Notes: generated by a model not told the origin, from the letters alone. A stretch of 6,606 nucleotides of DNA from Endomicrobium sp. (GCA_031260765.1 JAISKX010000244.1:1-6606), one strand, 5' to 3'. Counted from the first letter of the stretch, positions 1 to 5,822 are shown. Translations and numbers: made by a program.

Positions 1-399
1 GACAGGCTCTGCATACCATACGAATTGAAAACCGAAAATAGTCGCTATAAAGAATAGCAAAAGCAAAATGTATTTTGAAAACAGCGCTTTTGAAGGCTCT
101 TTTTCTTTCCATTTTCTAAAAGGTTTCACTATAAAAGCGGCGAAATCCATCACTGCGCCGAAAGGGCAAAGCCAACCGCAAAATATCCTTCCAAAAAGCA
201 AAGCCGCTATGATAAAAAGAGCGCATAAACCAAGTCCCAAAAAAAGATGAACGGAAGACAAAGCCGTTAAAAATGACATTGACGGCGAAGCCAAAAAGAA
301 ATTAAAAGACGGCATTTTGAGCGGAGAACTCAAAAGAAACATCGCAGTTGCAGTAAATAGAAAAACCAATCTTTGAATTGTAATTCTCAATATTCTCAT
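1..399 (-). CDS. Polytopic 4Fe-4S membrane protein (NapH/polyferredoxin type), C-terminus beyond window
   Basis: Reading leftwards from an ATG at 399, an open frame of 133 codons reaches the window edge without a stop, so only the N-terminal part is visible. It has hydrophobic segments at about residues 9-23, 42-69 and 109-128. Between the last two lies GRIFCGWLCPFGA (residues 70-82) with Cys74 and Cys78. This CGWxCPFG signature is typical of the membrane part of NapH/NosR/YccM-like proteins (Fer4_5 family), which pass electrons across the membrane; true ferredoxin cysteine clusters would lie in the unseen part. The start lies 44 nt beyond the DUF362 stop, on the same strand, so it is probably the last visible gene of the tat-DUF362 operon. 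A GGGG stretch about 12 nt before the ATG is a loosely spaced ribosome site. Inferred role: electron transfer to or from the exported DUF362 protein. The family call is firm; the partner is inferred. Confidence 0.85.
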   Translation of the reverse strand, partial: MRILRITIQRLVFLFTATAMFLLSSPLKMPSFNFFLASPSMSFLTALSSVHLFLGLGLCALFIIAALLFGRIFCGWLCPFGAVMDFAAFIVKPFRKWKEKEPSKALFSKYILLLLFFIATIFGFQFVWYAEPV

Positions 400-443
400 C
401 TTTTAATAAGACCCCTTTTGTTATTTGTCAATGACAGTATGGT

Positions 444-1448
444 TTATATCGTTTCGGTTTTTATTTTTGCGTTTGGGGAAAATAGTTTGCCTAAGCCTTT
501 TTGCGCGCTGATATTTATATAGCCTATGGATTTCGGCTCTTTGTTGAAAAATGTTTTGGCGCTATAACTGTCTGCCAAAACTCCGTCCGCTGAGGCTACC
601 ACTGTATTTTTCTTAACCACATCTGCCAAATTGCCGCCTCTTGGTCCATTTCTTGTGATGATTGCATTTGCATCAATAATATAAAGGTCGGGTTTAAAAA
701 ATTCATTTAATTCATAAATGCTTTCATCCAAATTCCAATGACATTGTCCTCTGCCGCTGCCCATATAGCCTATGAGATTTTTTAAGCCCATAGAAAGTTG
801 AGCCTGCCCGTGATGTTTCGCCACAGGAACGCTGATTAACACATCGCAATCCACGCCGTCTTTAATCAGCATAAAATCTTCCAATGCGGCTTTCGGTCTA
901 TTAAATTTTGCAGGCAAAAACCTAAAATTGTCAGTATAGAAAACATCCGCCCCCGCCGCTTTTGCCGCGGCGGCTATGCCGGAATTTTCATAACTGGACT
1001 TTCTATCGTTTAAAGTATTATCAAAAACTTTTACCGCTTTCGCTCCGCTTTCAAAACACATTTTGACGACTTCGCTGACAACAGCTGGATTTGTATTTGA
1101 CGCATATTGAGGAGGCAAATTCCAAGACATATTAGGCTTTAAAGCCACTATATCGCCTTTTTTTACGAATTTACCCATACCGCCGAGCAAGTCAACGGCG
1201 CGCCTTGTGATAGCGGACGGACTTGCGCCTGTTACTGCCGTCAAATCAAAATTCGTTGAAGCTGCCTCTCTTTTATTTCGCGGGTATAAGGCTTTTGTGT
1301 TTTGAGCAAAAACTGTTTTAGCCGATTTTGACGATGCCGCCAAAACTGCCGCGCCTGCCGCCATTGTTTTTAGAAATGTTTTTCTCGTCATATCTTTTGA
1401 CAAGATTTCTTTTGTTTTGTTTGCAATGCTTTCAACTTTGTTCTTCAT
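444..1448 (-). CDS. DUF362 domain protein with Tat-type signal peptide
   Basis: 334 residues. The N-terminus carries TRKTFLK (21-27) followed by an Ala-rich hydrophobic stretch (29-39) and a possible cleavage site after VFA (46-48). This resembles a twin-arginine signal, except that the pair is Arg-Lys instead of Arg-Arg. The mature part has the DUF362 hallmarks: LKPN at 104-107, NPAVV at 121-125, and SVPVAKHH...LSMGLKNLIGYM at 207-230. DUF362 proteins are found with iron-sulfur proteins, but their reaction is largely undefined, so none is assigned. The start overlaps the end of tatC by 17 bases and has a GGAGAG ribosome site 7-8 nt upstream. Met20 is an alternative start just before the signal motif, but the ribosome site favours Met1. 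Position after tatA-tatC suggests it is a dedicated Tat cargo, which is inference. Confidence 0.9.
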   Translation of the reverse strand: MKNKVESIANKTKEILSKDMTRKTFLKTMAAGAAVLAASSKSAKTVFAQNTKALYPRNKREAASTNFDLTAVTGASPSAITRRAVDLLGGMGKFVKKGDIVALKPNMSWNLPPQYASNTNPAVVSEVVKMCFESGAKAVKVFDNTLNDRKSSYENSGIAAAAKAAGADVFYTDNFRFLPAKFNRPKAALEDFMLIKDGVDCDVLISVPVAKHHGQAQLSMGLKNLIGYMGSGRGQCHWNLDESIYELNEFFKPDLYIIDANAIITRNGPRGGNLADVVKKNTVVASADGVLADSYSAKTFFNKEPKSIGYINISAQKGLGKLFSPNAKIKTETI

Positions 1449-2175
1449 AGACTTTCTCTCCTTTAAATATGTTTTTTTTATAGACTGCCTTAGAAAATAT
1501 TATTCCTATCTCATATAAGAGCAGCATAGGTATTACAAAAAGACCCATACTAAAAACATCAGTAGTAGGCGTAATGACGGCTGCGGCTACTATCAAAGCG
1601 AAATAGGCTTCTTTTCTTTTTGCCGTCATCATTTGAGGTTTTATAAGACCGATTTTTGTAAGAATAAAAGCCGCCAAAGGTATTTGAAAAATGCCCGCGC
1701 CGCAAAGCAAAAGCGCTATTGTAAAAGATATATAGGAAGACAAGGTTATTTGCACAGTGGAATCAGTAAGACCTTCCGATAAAAGCATCAAAAAAGCAAT
1801 AGCCTTAGGCAAAACCACAAAATAGATAAAACAACCGCCGCAAATAAACAGTAAAAAAGCTATGAGCGCCCATTTTAGAATGCTCGTCTGCGCTCCGCTT
1901 GCGGCAGGTTGGACAAATTGAAAAACTTCCCAAAAAATTAAAGGGCTTGCCGCTACAATGCCTGCAAATAATGCCGTTTTGATATAGATTGTTATAGACT
2001 CGGCGGGTTTTAAGATGAGGAAATTTTCTATCAAATCCTTTGAAGGGAGTTTTAAAATATAGAGAATATCATCGGCAAAAACCATAGCCAAAACAGTCGT
2101 TATTAAGACAAAAACGATACAGCGGATTATACGGCTTCTCATCTCTTCAAGATGTCCTGCTACTGTCATTTTCAA
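1432..2175 (-). CDS. tatC: Sec-independent (twin-arginine) translocase subunit TatC
   Basis: 247 residues, the usual length for TatC, the polytopic inner-membrane receptor that recognises twin-arginine signal peptides and recruits TatA. Visible family marks are the N-terminal HLEEMRSR (consensus HLxELRxR), a conserved loop around FWEVFQFVQP, six hydrophobic segments, and ITPTTDVFS before the last helix (the TPxxD signature). It starts two bases after the tatA stop and its end overlaps the DUF362 start by 17 bases, so the genes are probably translated together. The start given is a TTG, since an AAGGA at the end of tatA sits about 9 nt before it; an in-frame ATG at 2169, two codons on, is equally plausible. 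Confidence 0.96.
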   Translation of the reverse strand: MKMTVAGHLEEMRSRIIRCIVFVLITTVLAMVFADDILYILKLPSKDLIENFLILKPAESITIYIKTALFAGIVAASPLIFWEVFQFVQPAASGAQTSILKWALIAFLLFICGGCFIYFVVLPKAIAFLMLLSEGLTDSTVQITLSSYISFTIALLLCGAGIFQIPLAAFILTKIGLIKPQMMTAKRKEAYFALIVAAAVITPTTDVFSMGLFVIPMLLLYEIGIIFSKAVYKKNIFKGEKVYEEQS

Positions 2176-2177
2176 TT

Positions 2178-2405
2178 TCAGTCTTCCTTATCTTTTTTTA
2201 AAGGGGCGGCGGAAGACTTGTCTTCAGATGAAGATTTCTCTTCAATTTCCTGCGTTTTGTCATCATCTTTTGATTCCATCCCTCGTTTAAACTCATTTAT
2301 AGATTTTCCCAGCGATTTTGCAATCCCCGGCAGTCTTTTTGCTCCAAAAAAGAGCAAAGCCAAAAGCAAAATAACAATCAATTCCTGAAATCCCAAACCA
2401 AACAT
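2178..2405 (-). CDS. tatA: Sec-independent translocase subunit TatA/E
   Basis: 75 residues with classic TatA architecture. A short N-terminus (MFGLGFQE) leads into one membrane helix (about 9-20), then the FFGAKRLP hinge (19-26), an amphipathic helix (about 27-44, IAKSLGKSINEFKRG) and a charged, low-complexity tail rich in Lys, Asp, Glu and Ser. TatA oligomers form the export channel with TatC, encoded directly downstream. No separate TatB is seen, so a two-component TatAC system is likely, though a tatB elsewhere cannot be excluded. A GGAGGG ribosome site lies unusually close, 3-4 nt, before the ATG. Upstream on this strand is a TATAATATAAT tract (2445-2435) that could supply a -10 element, without a good -35. 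Confidence 0.95.
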   Translation of the reverse strand: MFGLGFQELIVILLLALLFFGAKRLPGIAKSLGKSINEFKRGMESKDDDKTQEIEEKSSSEDKSSAAPLKKDKED

Positions 2406-2482
2406 AGTCCCTCCAATTTTTTTAAAGCTTCGGCATTATATTATATTTTAGATATATGTGCGCAGTTCTATGCTATCTTTCA

Positions 2483-2511
2483 TTGTCTTTTAACCCCCTT
2501 TTTGATATTAT
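2483..2511 (+). promoter_or_regulatory. Probable promoter of the MBL hydrolase-xerD operon
   Basis: TTGTCT (2483-2488) and TATTAT (2506-2511) are separated by 17 nt, a normal sigma-70-type arrangement, 42 nt ahead of the hydrolase start codon. The interval between the boxes contains a CCCCC run followed by five T. Almost the same 29 bp (2484-2512) recurs upstream of vapBC (4910-4938) with one difference. The region is divergent from tatA. Confidence 0.6.
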
Positions 2512-2553
2512 CGCATCATTGCGAAGCAAAATAATCTGTATAAGGAGTCTTTT

Positions 2554-3180
2554 ATGTTAAAAATCAAAACAATAGTTTCGGGGCAAATTCAGGTGAATTG
2601 CTATATCATATATGATGTTGATACAAAAGCCGCCATTATTATAGACCCGGGAGAAGACGGCGCTCAAGTTATATCAGAAATAGAAAAAGACGGGTTAAAA
2701 CCCGAAATGTTAATCAATACTCATGGACATTTTGACCATGTTCTTTCCGATGACCAAATAAGAAAACATTTCAATATTCCTCTTGCCGCTCATACGGAGT
2801 CTGTCTCAATTTTATCCGACCCTCAAAAAAATGCTTCTGTCTTTTTTAGCTCTACTGTATCAATCAAAGCTCCGAATATGCTCTTGACAGACAATCAAAT
2901 AGTAGAGCTTCCTTGGGTAAAGTTCAAAGTAATACATACACCCGGACACACAAAAGACAGTATTTGCCTATTATTTGACGATTTTTTAATCACAGGCGAC
3001 ACTCTGTTTGCAGGCGATATAGGGCGCACGGATTTAGACGGAGGCAGTTATGGGCAAATTATGCAATCTTTACAAAAAATCAAACAACTTTCGCCAAATC
3101 TTGCTATTTATCCCGGTCATGAGGAAAGCTCAACCCTTGATTTTGAACTTAAAAACAATAGGTATTTGAGTTCAAAATGA
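2554..3180 (+). CDS. Metallo-beta-lactamase-fold hydrolase (glyoxalase II-like)
   Basis: 208 residues. The metal-binding motif THGHFDHV gives His57, His59, Asp61 and His62. HTPGHT supplies His132, TGDTLF supplies Asp149 and YPGHEE supplies His189, so all ligands of a binuclear site are present. Length and the GDTLF..DIGRTDL pattern match the short, YcbL-like hydroxyacylglutathione hydrolase branch, which often lacks the C-terminal substrate domain of true glyoxalase II. It is soluble, with no signal peptide. The natural thioester or other substrate cannot be told from sequence. A good AAGGAG ribosome site ends 6 nt before the ATG. The stop overlaps the xerD start (ATGA), which indicates translational coupling. 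Confidence 0.93.
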   Translation: MLKIKTIVSGQIQVNCYIIYDVDTKAAIIIDPGEDGAQVISEIEKDGLKPEMLINTHGHFDHVLSDDQIRKHFNIPLAAHTESVSILSDPQKNASVFFSSTVSIKAPNMLLTDNQIVELPWVKFKVIHTPGHTKDSICLLFDDFLITGDTLFAGDIGRTDLDGGSYGQIMQSLQKIKQLSPNLAIYPGHEESSTLDFELKNNRYLSSK

Positions 3181-4061
3181 TTGATATTTCTAAATCATTA
3201 AGCAATTTCATCTCATATATAATTGTGGAAAAAGGTCTATCAAAAAATACCGCATTAGCATACAAATCAGATTTGTTAAAATTCATTGATTTTTCAAAGC
3301 AAAAACATCAACAGATTGAAGATTTTTCTCATCAAGATATCACAGATTTTTTATGGGATATGAAGGTAAAAAAGTTCAAGCCTCGTTCAATTTATAGGAT
3401 GACGGAATCCATAAGACAATTCTACAAATACCTGCAAATAGAAGAATTGATAGAAGATAATCCCACAGAATTTCTCGCTATCCCTAAAATCCCGGAAGAT
3501 TTACCAAAATTGCTGTCTTTTGATGAAGTAGAAGCTTTATTGACTTCAGTCAACAAGAGCGATATACAAAATATAAGAAATCGCGCTATGCTGGAATTGC
3601 TATACGCTTGCGGAATAAGAGTATCTGAGCTTGTAAATCTAAGATTTTCCAATATAAATTTAGAAGAGAATTTTATCCGCATAATAGGCAAAGGCTCAAA
3701 AGAGCGCATAGTCCCATTTGGAGATACTGCAAAAAGGCATTTAAAAACATATTTAAGAGCTCGCAAATCTCATTCAAATATCAATGATTTTTTGTTTATA
3801 TCTCGTTTGGGCAAGAAGATGTCAAGAATAGCCTTTTGGCAGCAATTAAAGCAAATAGCGGCTCAAGCCGGCATACAAAAAAACATAACCCCTCACACAT
3901 TAAGGCATTCCTTTGCAAGCCACTTATTATCAAAAGGCGCCGATATCCGTTTTGTTCAAGAGATGTTAGGGCACAGCTCCATAGCTTCCACACAAATATA
4001 TACCCATGTAAGCAATACTGAAATCCAGCAAAAACACAAAATATTCCACCCGAGGGGGTGA
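3177..4061 (+). CDS. xerD: Tyrosine recombinase XerD-type (XerC/XerD family)
   Basis: 294 residues, the normal length of XerC/XerD, which resolve chromosome dimers at dif with FtsK. An N-terminal SAM-like core-binding domain covers about 8-90 (KGLSKNTALAYKSDL). The catalytic domain has all six active residues: Arg148 (GIRVSEL), Lys172 (GKGSKE), His240 and Arg243 (HTLRHSF), His266 (LGHSS) and the nucleophile Tyr275 (QIYTHV). The tail HKIFHPRG is the usual Xer ending and looks closer to XerD than XerC, but the two cannot be separated safely without a tree. It shares a four-base overlap with the hydrolase. It lies beside tRNA genes, yet its length and ending mark it as a cellular Xer and not a phage or island integrase. 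Confidence 0.93.
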   Translation: MIDISKSLSNFISYIIVEKGLSKNTALAYKSDLLKFIDFSKQKHQQIEDFSHQDITDFLWDMKVKKFKPRSIYRMTESIRQFYKYLQIEELIEDNPTEFLAIPKIPEDLPKLLSFDEVEALLTSVNKSDIQNIRNRAMLELLYACGIRVSELVNLRFSNINLEENFIRIIGKGSKERIVPFGDTAKRHLKTYLRARKSHSNINDFLFISRLGKKMSRIAFWQQLKQIAAQAGIQKNITPHTLRHSFASHLLSKGADIRFVQEMLGHSSIASTQIYTHVSNTEIQQKHKIFHPRG

Positions 4062-4084
4062 ATTTACGCATAATGGGGTTAATT

Positions 4085-4113
4085 TTGCCTTTTATGTATC
4101 TTTTTTATATACT
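4085..4113 (+). promoter_or_regulatory. Probable promoter of the tRNA-Cys/tRNA-Val unit
   Basis: TTGCCT (4085-4090) and TATACT (4108-4113) are separated by 17 nt, with the tRNA-Cys 5' end 20 nt beyond the -10 box. It lies after the xerD stop, so the tRNAs need not depend on xerD transcription. Confidence 0.6.
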
Positions 4114-4132
4114 TGCCGCCTTGAAAATAGTC

Positions 4133-4204
4133 GGCGCGGTACCCAAGTGGTAAGGGGGCAGTCTGCAAAACTGTCATGCGACGGTTCGATTCCGTCCCGC
4201 GCCT
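4133..4204 (+). tRNA. tRNA-Cys (anticodon GCA)
   Basis: A full cloverleaf can be folded. The 7-bp acceptor pairs GGCGCGG (4133-4139) with CCGCGCC (4197-4203). The anticodon loop CTGCAAA gives GCA for cysteine. The T arm is GACGG-TTCGATT-CCGTC. The discriminator base is T (U73), the identity base expected for tRNA-Cys. The 3' CCA is not encoded (TTTTG follows), so it must be added by a nucleotidyltransferase. Confidence 0.95.
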
Positions 4205-4212
4205 TTTGAAAT

Positions 4213-4286
4213 GCCCGGTTAGCCCAGTTGGCTAGAGCGCTTCCTTGACGTGGAAGAGGTCATAGGTTCGAGTCCTTTACCGGGCA
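4213..4286 (+). tRNA. tRNA-Val (anticodon GAC)
   Basis: The acceptor GCCCGGT (4213-4219) pairs with ACCGGGC (4279-4285), with discriminator A. The anticodon stem CTTCC/GGAAG encloses TTGACGT, giving GAC for valine. The D loop contains AGTTGGC and the T loop is TTCGAGT. The T stem ATAGG/CCTTT has one T-T mismatch in the second pair. No CCA is encoded. It begins 8 nt after tRNA-Cys, so the two are very likely cotranscribed. Confidence 0.95.
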
Positions 4287-4323
4287 ATAATAGAAATGAA
4301 AATAATGAGAATAATCAATATAC

Positions 4324-4361
4324 AAAACACCTTTTGGCATTTTGCCAAGAGGTGTTTTTTT
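4324..4361 (+). terminator. Intrinsic terminator of the tRNA operon
   Basis: A 16-bp stem (4324-4339 with 4343-4358, one G-U pair) has a 3-nt loop and runs into a tract of seven T (4355-4361). It stands 38 nt after tRNA-Val and closes that unit. Confidence 0.92.
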
Positions 4362-4470
4362 ATTTTTGGAAAACGACAAAGGCAAACGGCTTTCTCGCAA
4401 GGGGCGCAAAAACGACAAGGACACAACGGTTCTTTTAGCATACATCGGGATAATAAGGGTTCATCGGGAC

Positions 4471-4658
4471 AGAGTTTGCCGCCTTGCTGTCGGATACGAG
4501 CGCATTCGGGGCTAATTTTTAAGGGAAATTCAAAACTTGCGGCAGATTAAAAGATTTAAAGGAAAGCCGCTTCGGACAGATTGAATTTCTCAACCTTAAA
4601 AATTAGCCCCTCATAGACGCGCGCTCCTATTGTATCCGACAGCAAGGCGGCAAACTCT
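4471..4658. repeat. 188-bp imperfect inverted repeat (MITE-like or long-hairpin element)
   Basis: The outer arms 4471-4497 and 4632-4658 are perfect 27-bp reverse complements. Inside them 4508-4524 pairs perfectly with 4594-4610 (17 bp), then 4525-4533 with 4581-4589 (9 bp) and GCGGC (4539-4543) with GCCGC (4566-4570), leaving a central A-rich loop of 22 nt. Unequal interior loops (10 against 21 nt) separate the first two helices. No transposase is present and no target-site duplication is visible outside the arms. It could be a non-autonomous transposable element or a dispersed structured repeat. Confidence 0.85.
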
Positions 4659-4725
4659 ACGGTCGGTGGCAGTCAATCAATGGGGGGAAGAGGCAAAGGC
4701 TCGGACAAATAGTCCATAGTCTTAT

Positions 4726-4890
4726 AGAGGTTCGCAAAGCGAACTCAAAAACCTCTCCCTCATATAAAATTTGTTCTTCATCTTTTCTCCTCTCCTACGG
4801 GAGAGGTAGGGAGAGGGACGCAAGGCGCGAAGCAGGGAGAGGTCGGTCACGCCGTAGTGTAGCGAAGGCGGAACGGGTGAGGGTGGAACG
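4726..4890. repeat. CTCTCCC-type intergenic repeat with nested hairpins
   Basis: Several short inverted pairs cluster here. AGAGGTT (4726-4732) pairs with AACCTCT (4750-4756), and GTTCGC-AAA-GCGAAC is nested inside. CCTCTCC-TACG-GGAGAGG (4789-4806) is a perfect 7-bp stem with a UACG tetraloop. ACCTCTCCCT (4751-4760) pairs with AGGGAGAGGT (4834-4843), and a further GGGAGAGGG copy lies at 4809-4817. The right part reads GGGTGAGGGTGG. Intergenic repeats of this CTCTCCC/GGGTGAGGG type are scattered through many bacterial genomes. The boundaries given are approximate. Confidence 0.65.
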
Positions 4891-4908
4891 CAGAGCGGCA
4901 GTTGCCGT

Positions 4909-4937
4909 TTGTCTTTTAAACCCCTTTTTGATATTAT
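4909..4937 (+). promoter_or_regulatory. Probable promoter of vapBC
   Basis: TTGTCT (4909-4914) and TATTAT (4932-4937) are separated by 17 nt, with the vapB start 44 nt further on. The block 4910-4938 differs from the hydrolase promoter block at only one of 29 positions, including the bases between the boxes. VapBC complexes usually repress their own promoter, but no palindromic operator stands out here. Confidence 0.6.
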
Positions 4938-4981
4938 CCCGTTGTGTTCCAAATAGAATTTTATATTAGGAGGTAGGAACC

Positions 4982-5212
4982 ATGCCGCAAATCGCATTAG
5001 ATATAGATGAAATCACTTTTGAGAAAATTGAGAAAGCAGCAGAACAAAGAAACACTTCAATTTCAAATTGGGTTGGTAATAATATAAGGGTCATTTTGAA
5101 TAATGATTATCCTGATGGATTTTTTGATTTATTCGGCGCCATTAAAGATGAGACATTTATAGAGCATAAAGAGATAGATGACAAATATAATCTATCAAGG
5201 GAACAAATATGA
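4982..5212 (+). CDS. vapB: VapB-type antitoxin
   Basis: 76 residues. The N-terminal part (PQIALDIDEITFEKIEKAAEQ, then SISNWVGNNI) fits a ribbon-helix-helix-like strand and two helices that would dimerise and bind the promoter. The C-terminal part has the YPDGFFDLFGAIKDETF pattern seen in antitoxins paired with PIN toxins, where this tail wraps the toxin active site. A perfect AGGAGG ribosome site lies 8 nt before the ATG, stronger than those of the neighbours, which suits high antitoxin synthesis. The stop overlaps the vapC start (ATGA), the usual coupled arrangement. The specific subfamily name is uncertain, but the role is well supported by sequence and context. Confidence 0.9.
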   Translation: MPQIALDIDEITFEKIEKAAEQRNTSISNWVGNNIRVILNNDYPDGFFDLFGAIKDETFIEHKEIDDKYNLSREQI

Positions 5213-5616
5213 TGTATTTTTTGGATACCAACACTTGTATTTATTATTTAAAAGGTAAATACGAATCCATAGCGGAACATTTCAGATTTATTCCTAAAGA
5301 TGAGATAAAAATTCCAATCATCGTCAAAGCCGAATTATTATATGGTATTGAGAAAAGCAAGTTGAAAGAAGCAAACAGAGCGATATACAATAAATTTATA
5401 GAGTCATTGGAAATAGTAAATCTTGACGATGAGGCTTTGAAACAATATGCAAAAATCCGTTCAGAACTTGAAAACAGCGGAAATATTATAGGTTCAAATG
5501 ACATACTAATTGCCTCAATAGTTCTTGCAAATAAAGGAATTTTAGTAACTCACAATATAAAGGAATTTCAAAAAGTATATGGCTTAAATATAGAAGATTG
5601 GGCGCTTGAAAATTAA
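5209..5616 (+). CDS. vapC: VapC-type PIN-domain ribonuclease toxin
   Basis: 135 residues, one complete PIN domain. The metal-binding acidic residues are in place: Asp6 in FLDTN, Glu42 in KAELLYGIEKS and Asp98 in GSNDILIAS. The fourth motif reads VTHNIKEF, where many relatives have TNN or TRD. The ending GLNIEDW is the usual VapC terminus. Toxins of this family cleave tRNA or rRNA and are held inactive by the cognate VapB. Nothing is truncated, so the pair is probably functional. Two adjacent ATG codons (5209 and 5212) could serve as the start; the first overlaps the vapB stop. The gene is followed immediately by a scrap of a different gene, so vapBC sits at an insertion boundary. Confidence 0.94.
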   Translation: MMYFLDTNTCIYYLKGKYESIAEHFRFIPKDEIKIPIIVKAELLYGIEKSKLKEANRAIYNKFIESLEIVNLDDEALKQYAKIRSELENSGNIIGSNDILIASIVLANKGILVTHNIKEFQKVYGLNIEDWALEN

Positions 5617-5617
5617 T

Positions 5618-5773
5618 ATGCTTAATTTTTACGAGATATTTCCAGATGAAAAGATTTTGCACACACTGTGTGCAAAATTAAGTTGGTCGCATTTACGAAT
5701 AATAATTTACCTTGATGAATCCATAAAAGGTTGGCGAAAACAAATTTTATTTGCTATACAAGCCTTTCAATAA
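5618..5773 (+). pseudogene. Internal fragment of a DUF1016/YhcG-type (PDDEXK nuclease) gene
   Basis: Frame of 51 codons from ATG 5618. Residues 3-37 contain FYEIFPDEKILHTLCAKLSWSH followed by a hydrophobic stretch and LDESIK, the middle of the DUF1016 N-terminal domain of YhcG-like nucleases. In full-length proteins about 70 or more residues precede this part, and a PDDEXK nuclease domain follows. Both are missing. The left break is at the vapC stop, and the right break is at codon 37 (5726-5728), exactly where the duplicated promoter block begins; the last 14 residues are translated from that block. There is no ribosome site for the ATG. It is best read as a decayed remnant, not an expressed protein. 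Recognition is from the conserved motif only. Confidence 0.75.
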
Positions 5774-5811
5774 AAACAACAATAAGGACATTTTATGCAG
5801 GGGTCGGCAAA
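5726..5811 (+). repeat. Direct repeat copy 1: promoter and start-codon block
   Basis: Aligns with 6477-6563 almost without gaps, including 21 identical bases (5744-5764 against 6495-6515). It contains the promoter and an ATGCAG start (5795) equivalent to that of the ORF at 6547. Here the reading frame (MQGSAKKEIYAI) stops after 12 codons, so this copy is a stranded 5' end of the same gene. Confidence 0.8.
5731..5760 (+). promoter_or_regulatory. Probable promoter, duplicated copy 1, ahead of the chimeric antitoxin
   Basis: TTGGCG (5731-5736), an 18-nt spacer and TATACA (5755-5760) preceded by TGC, an extended -10. Its -35 has drifted from the TTGACA of copy 2. It would transcribe the chimeric antitoxin gene, whose start lies 63 nt past the -10. 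Confidence 0.55.
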
Positions 5812-5822
5812 GAAGGAAATTT

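Larger units (their letters stand above)
4362..4908. other. Gene-free, repeat-filled intergenic stretch
   Basis: About 550 bases between the tRNA terminator and the vapBC promoter. Open frames here cross inverted repeats, lack ribosome sites and have arginine-, serine- and proline-rich translations with no family resemblance. The contents are the 188-bp palindrome and the CTCTCCC-type repeat listed separately. The octamer CATCGGGA also occurs twice (4443-4450 and 4462-4469). Base composition looks more G+C-rich than the flanking genes, which suggests that mobile or repetitive material accumulated here. Confidence 0.7.

Noticed and set aside
68..250. 60-codon plus-strand open frame
   Set aside because: It is the antisense shadow of the membrane iron-sulfur gene, which has a strong family motif on the minus strand.
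399..426. Resemblance of TCTTTTAA...CCCCTTTTG.TATT to the shared 29-bp promoter block
   Set aside because: It needs a 5-base insertion, lies against the direction of the operon and overlaps the start codon and ribosome-site region of the iron-sulfur gene; probably chance.
4047..4060. CACCC-GAGG-GGGTG hairpin at the end of xerD as a terminator
   Set aside because: The stem is only 5 bp and no T run follows.
3177..4286. Recombinase next to tRNA genes as an integrated island with attachment sites
   Set aside because: The recombinase has the length and C-terminus of a cellular Xer, is cotranscribed with a hydrolase, and I found no second copy of the tRNA 3' ends in the window.
4250..4550. Open frames on both strands over tRNA-Val, its terminator and the left arm of the palindrome
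   Set aside because: They overlap a tRNA, a terminator and a repeat, and none shows a recognisable motif.
4722..4997. 91-codon open frame on the minus strand
   Set aside because: It covers the CTCTCCC repeat and the vapBC promoter, its translation is low-complexity with no family features, and it has no credible ribosome site.
5654..5678. Perfect 11-bp palindrome with a 3-nt loop after vapC, resembling an operator or terminator
   Set aside because: It falls inside the codons for the conserved KILHTLCAKL part of the DUF1016 remnant and has no T tract; coding origin explains it.
5751..5822. 24-codon upstream extension of the chimeric antitoxin
   Set aside because: No start codon with a ribosome site; the stretch is the duplicated promoter block, and BrnT homology begins exactly at Met 5823.
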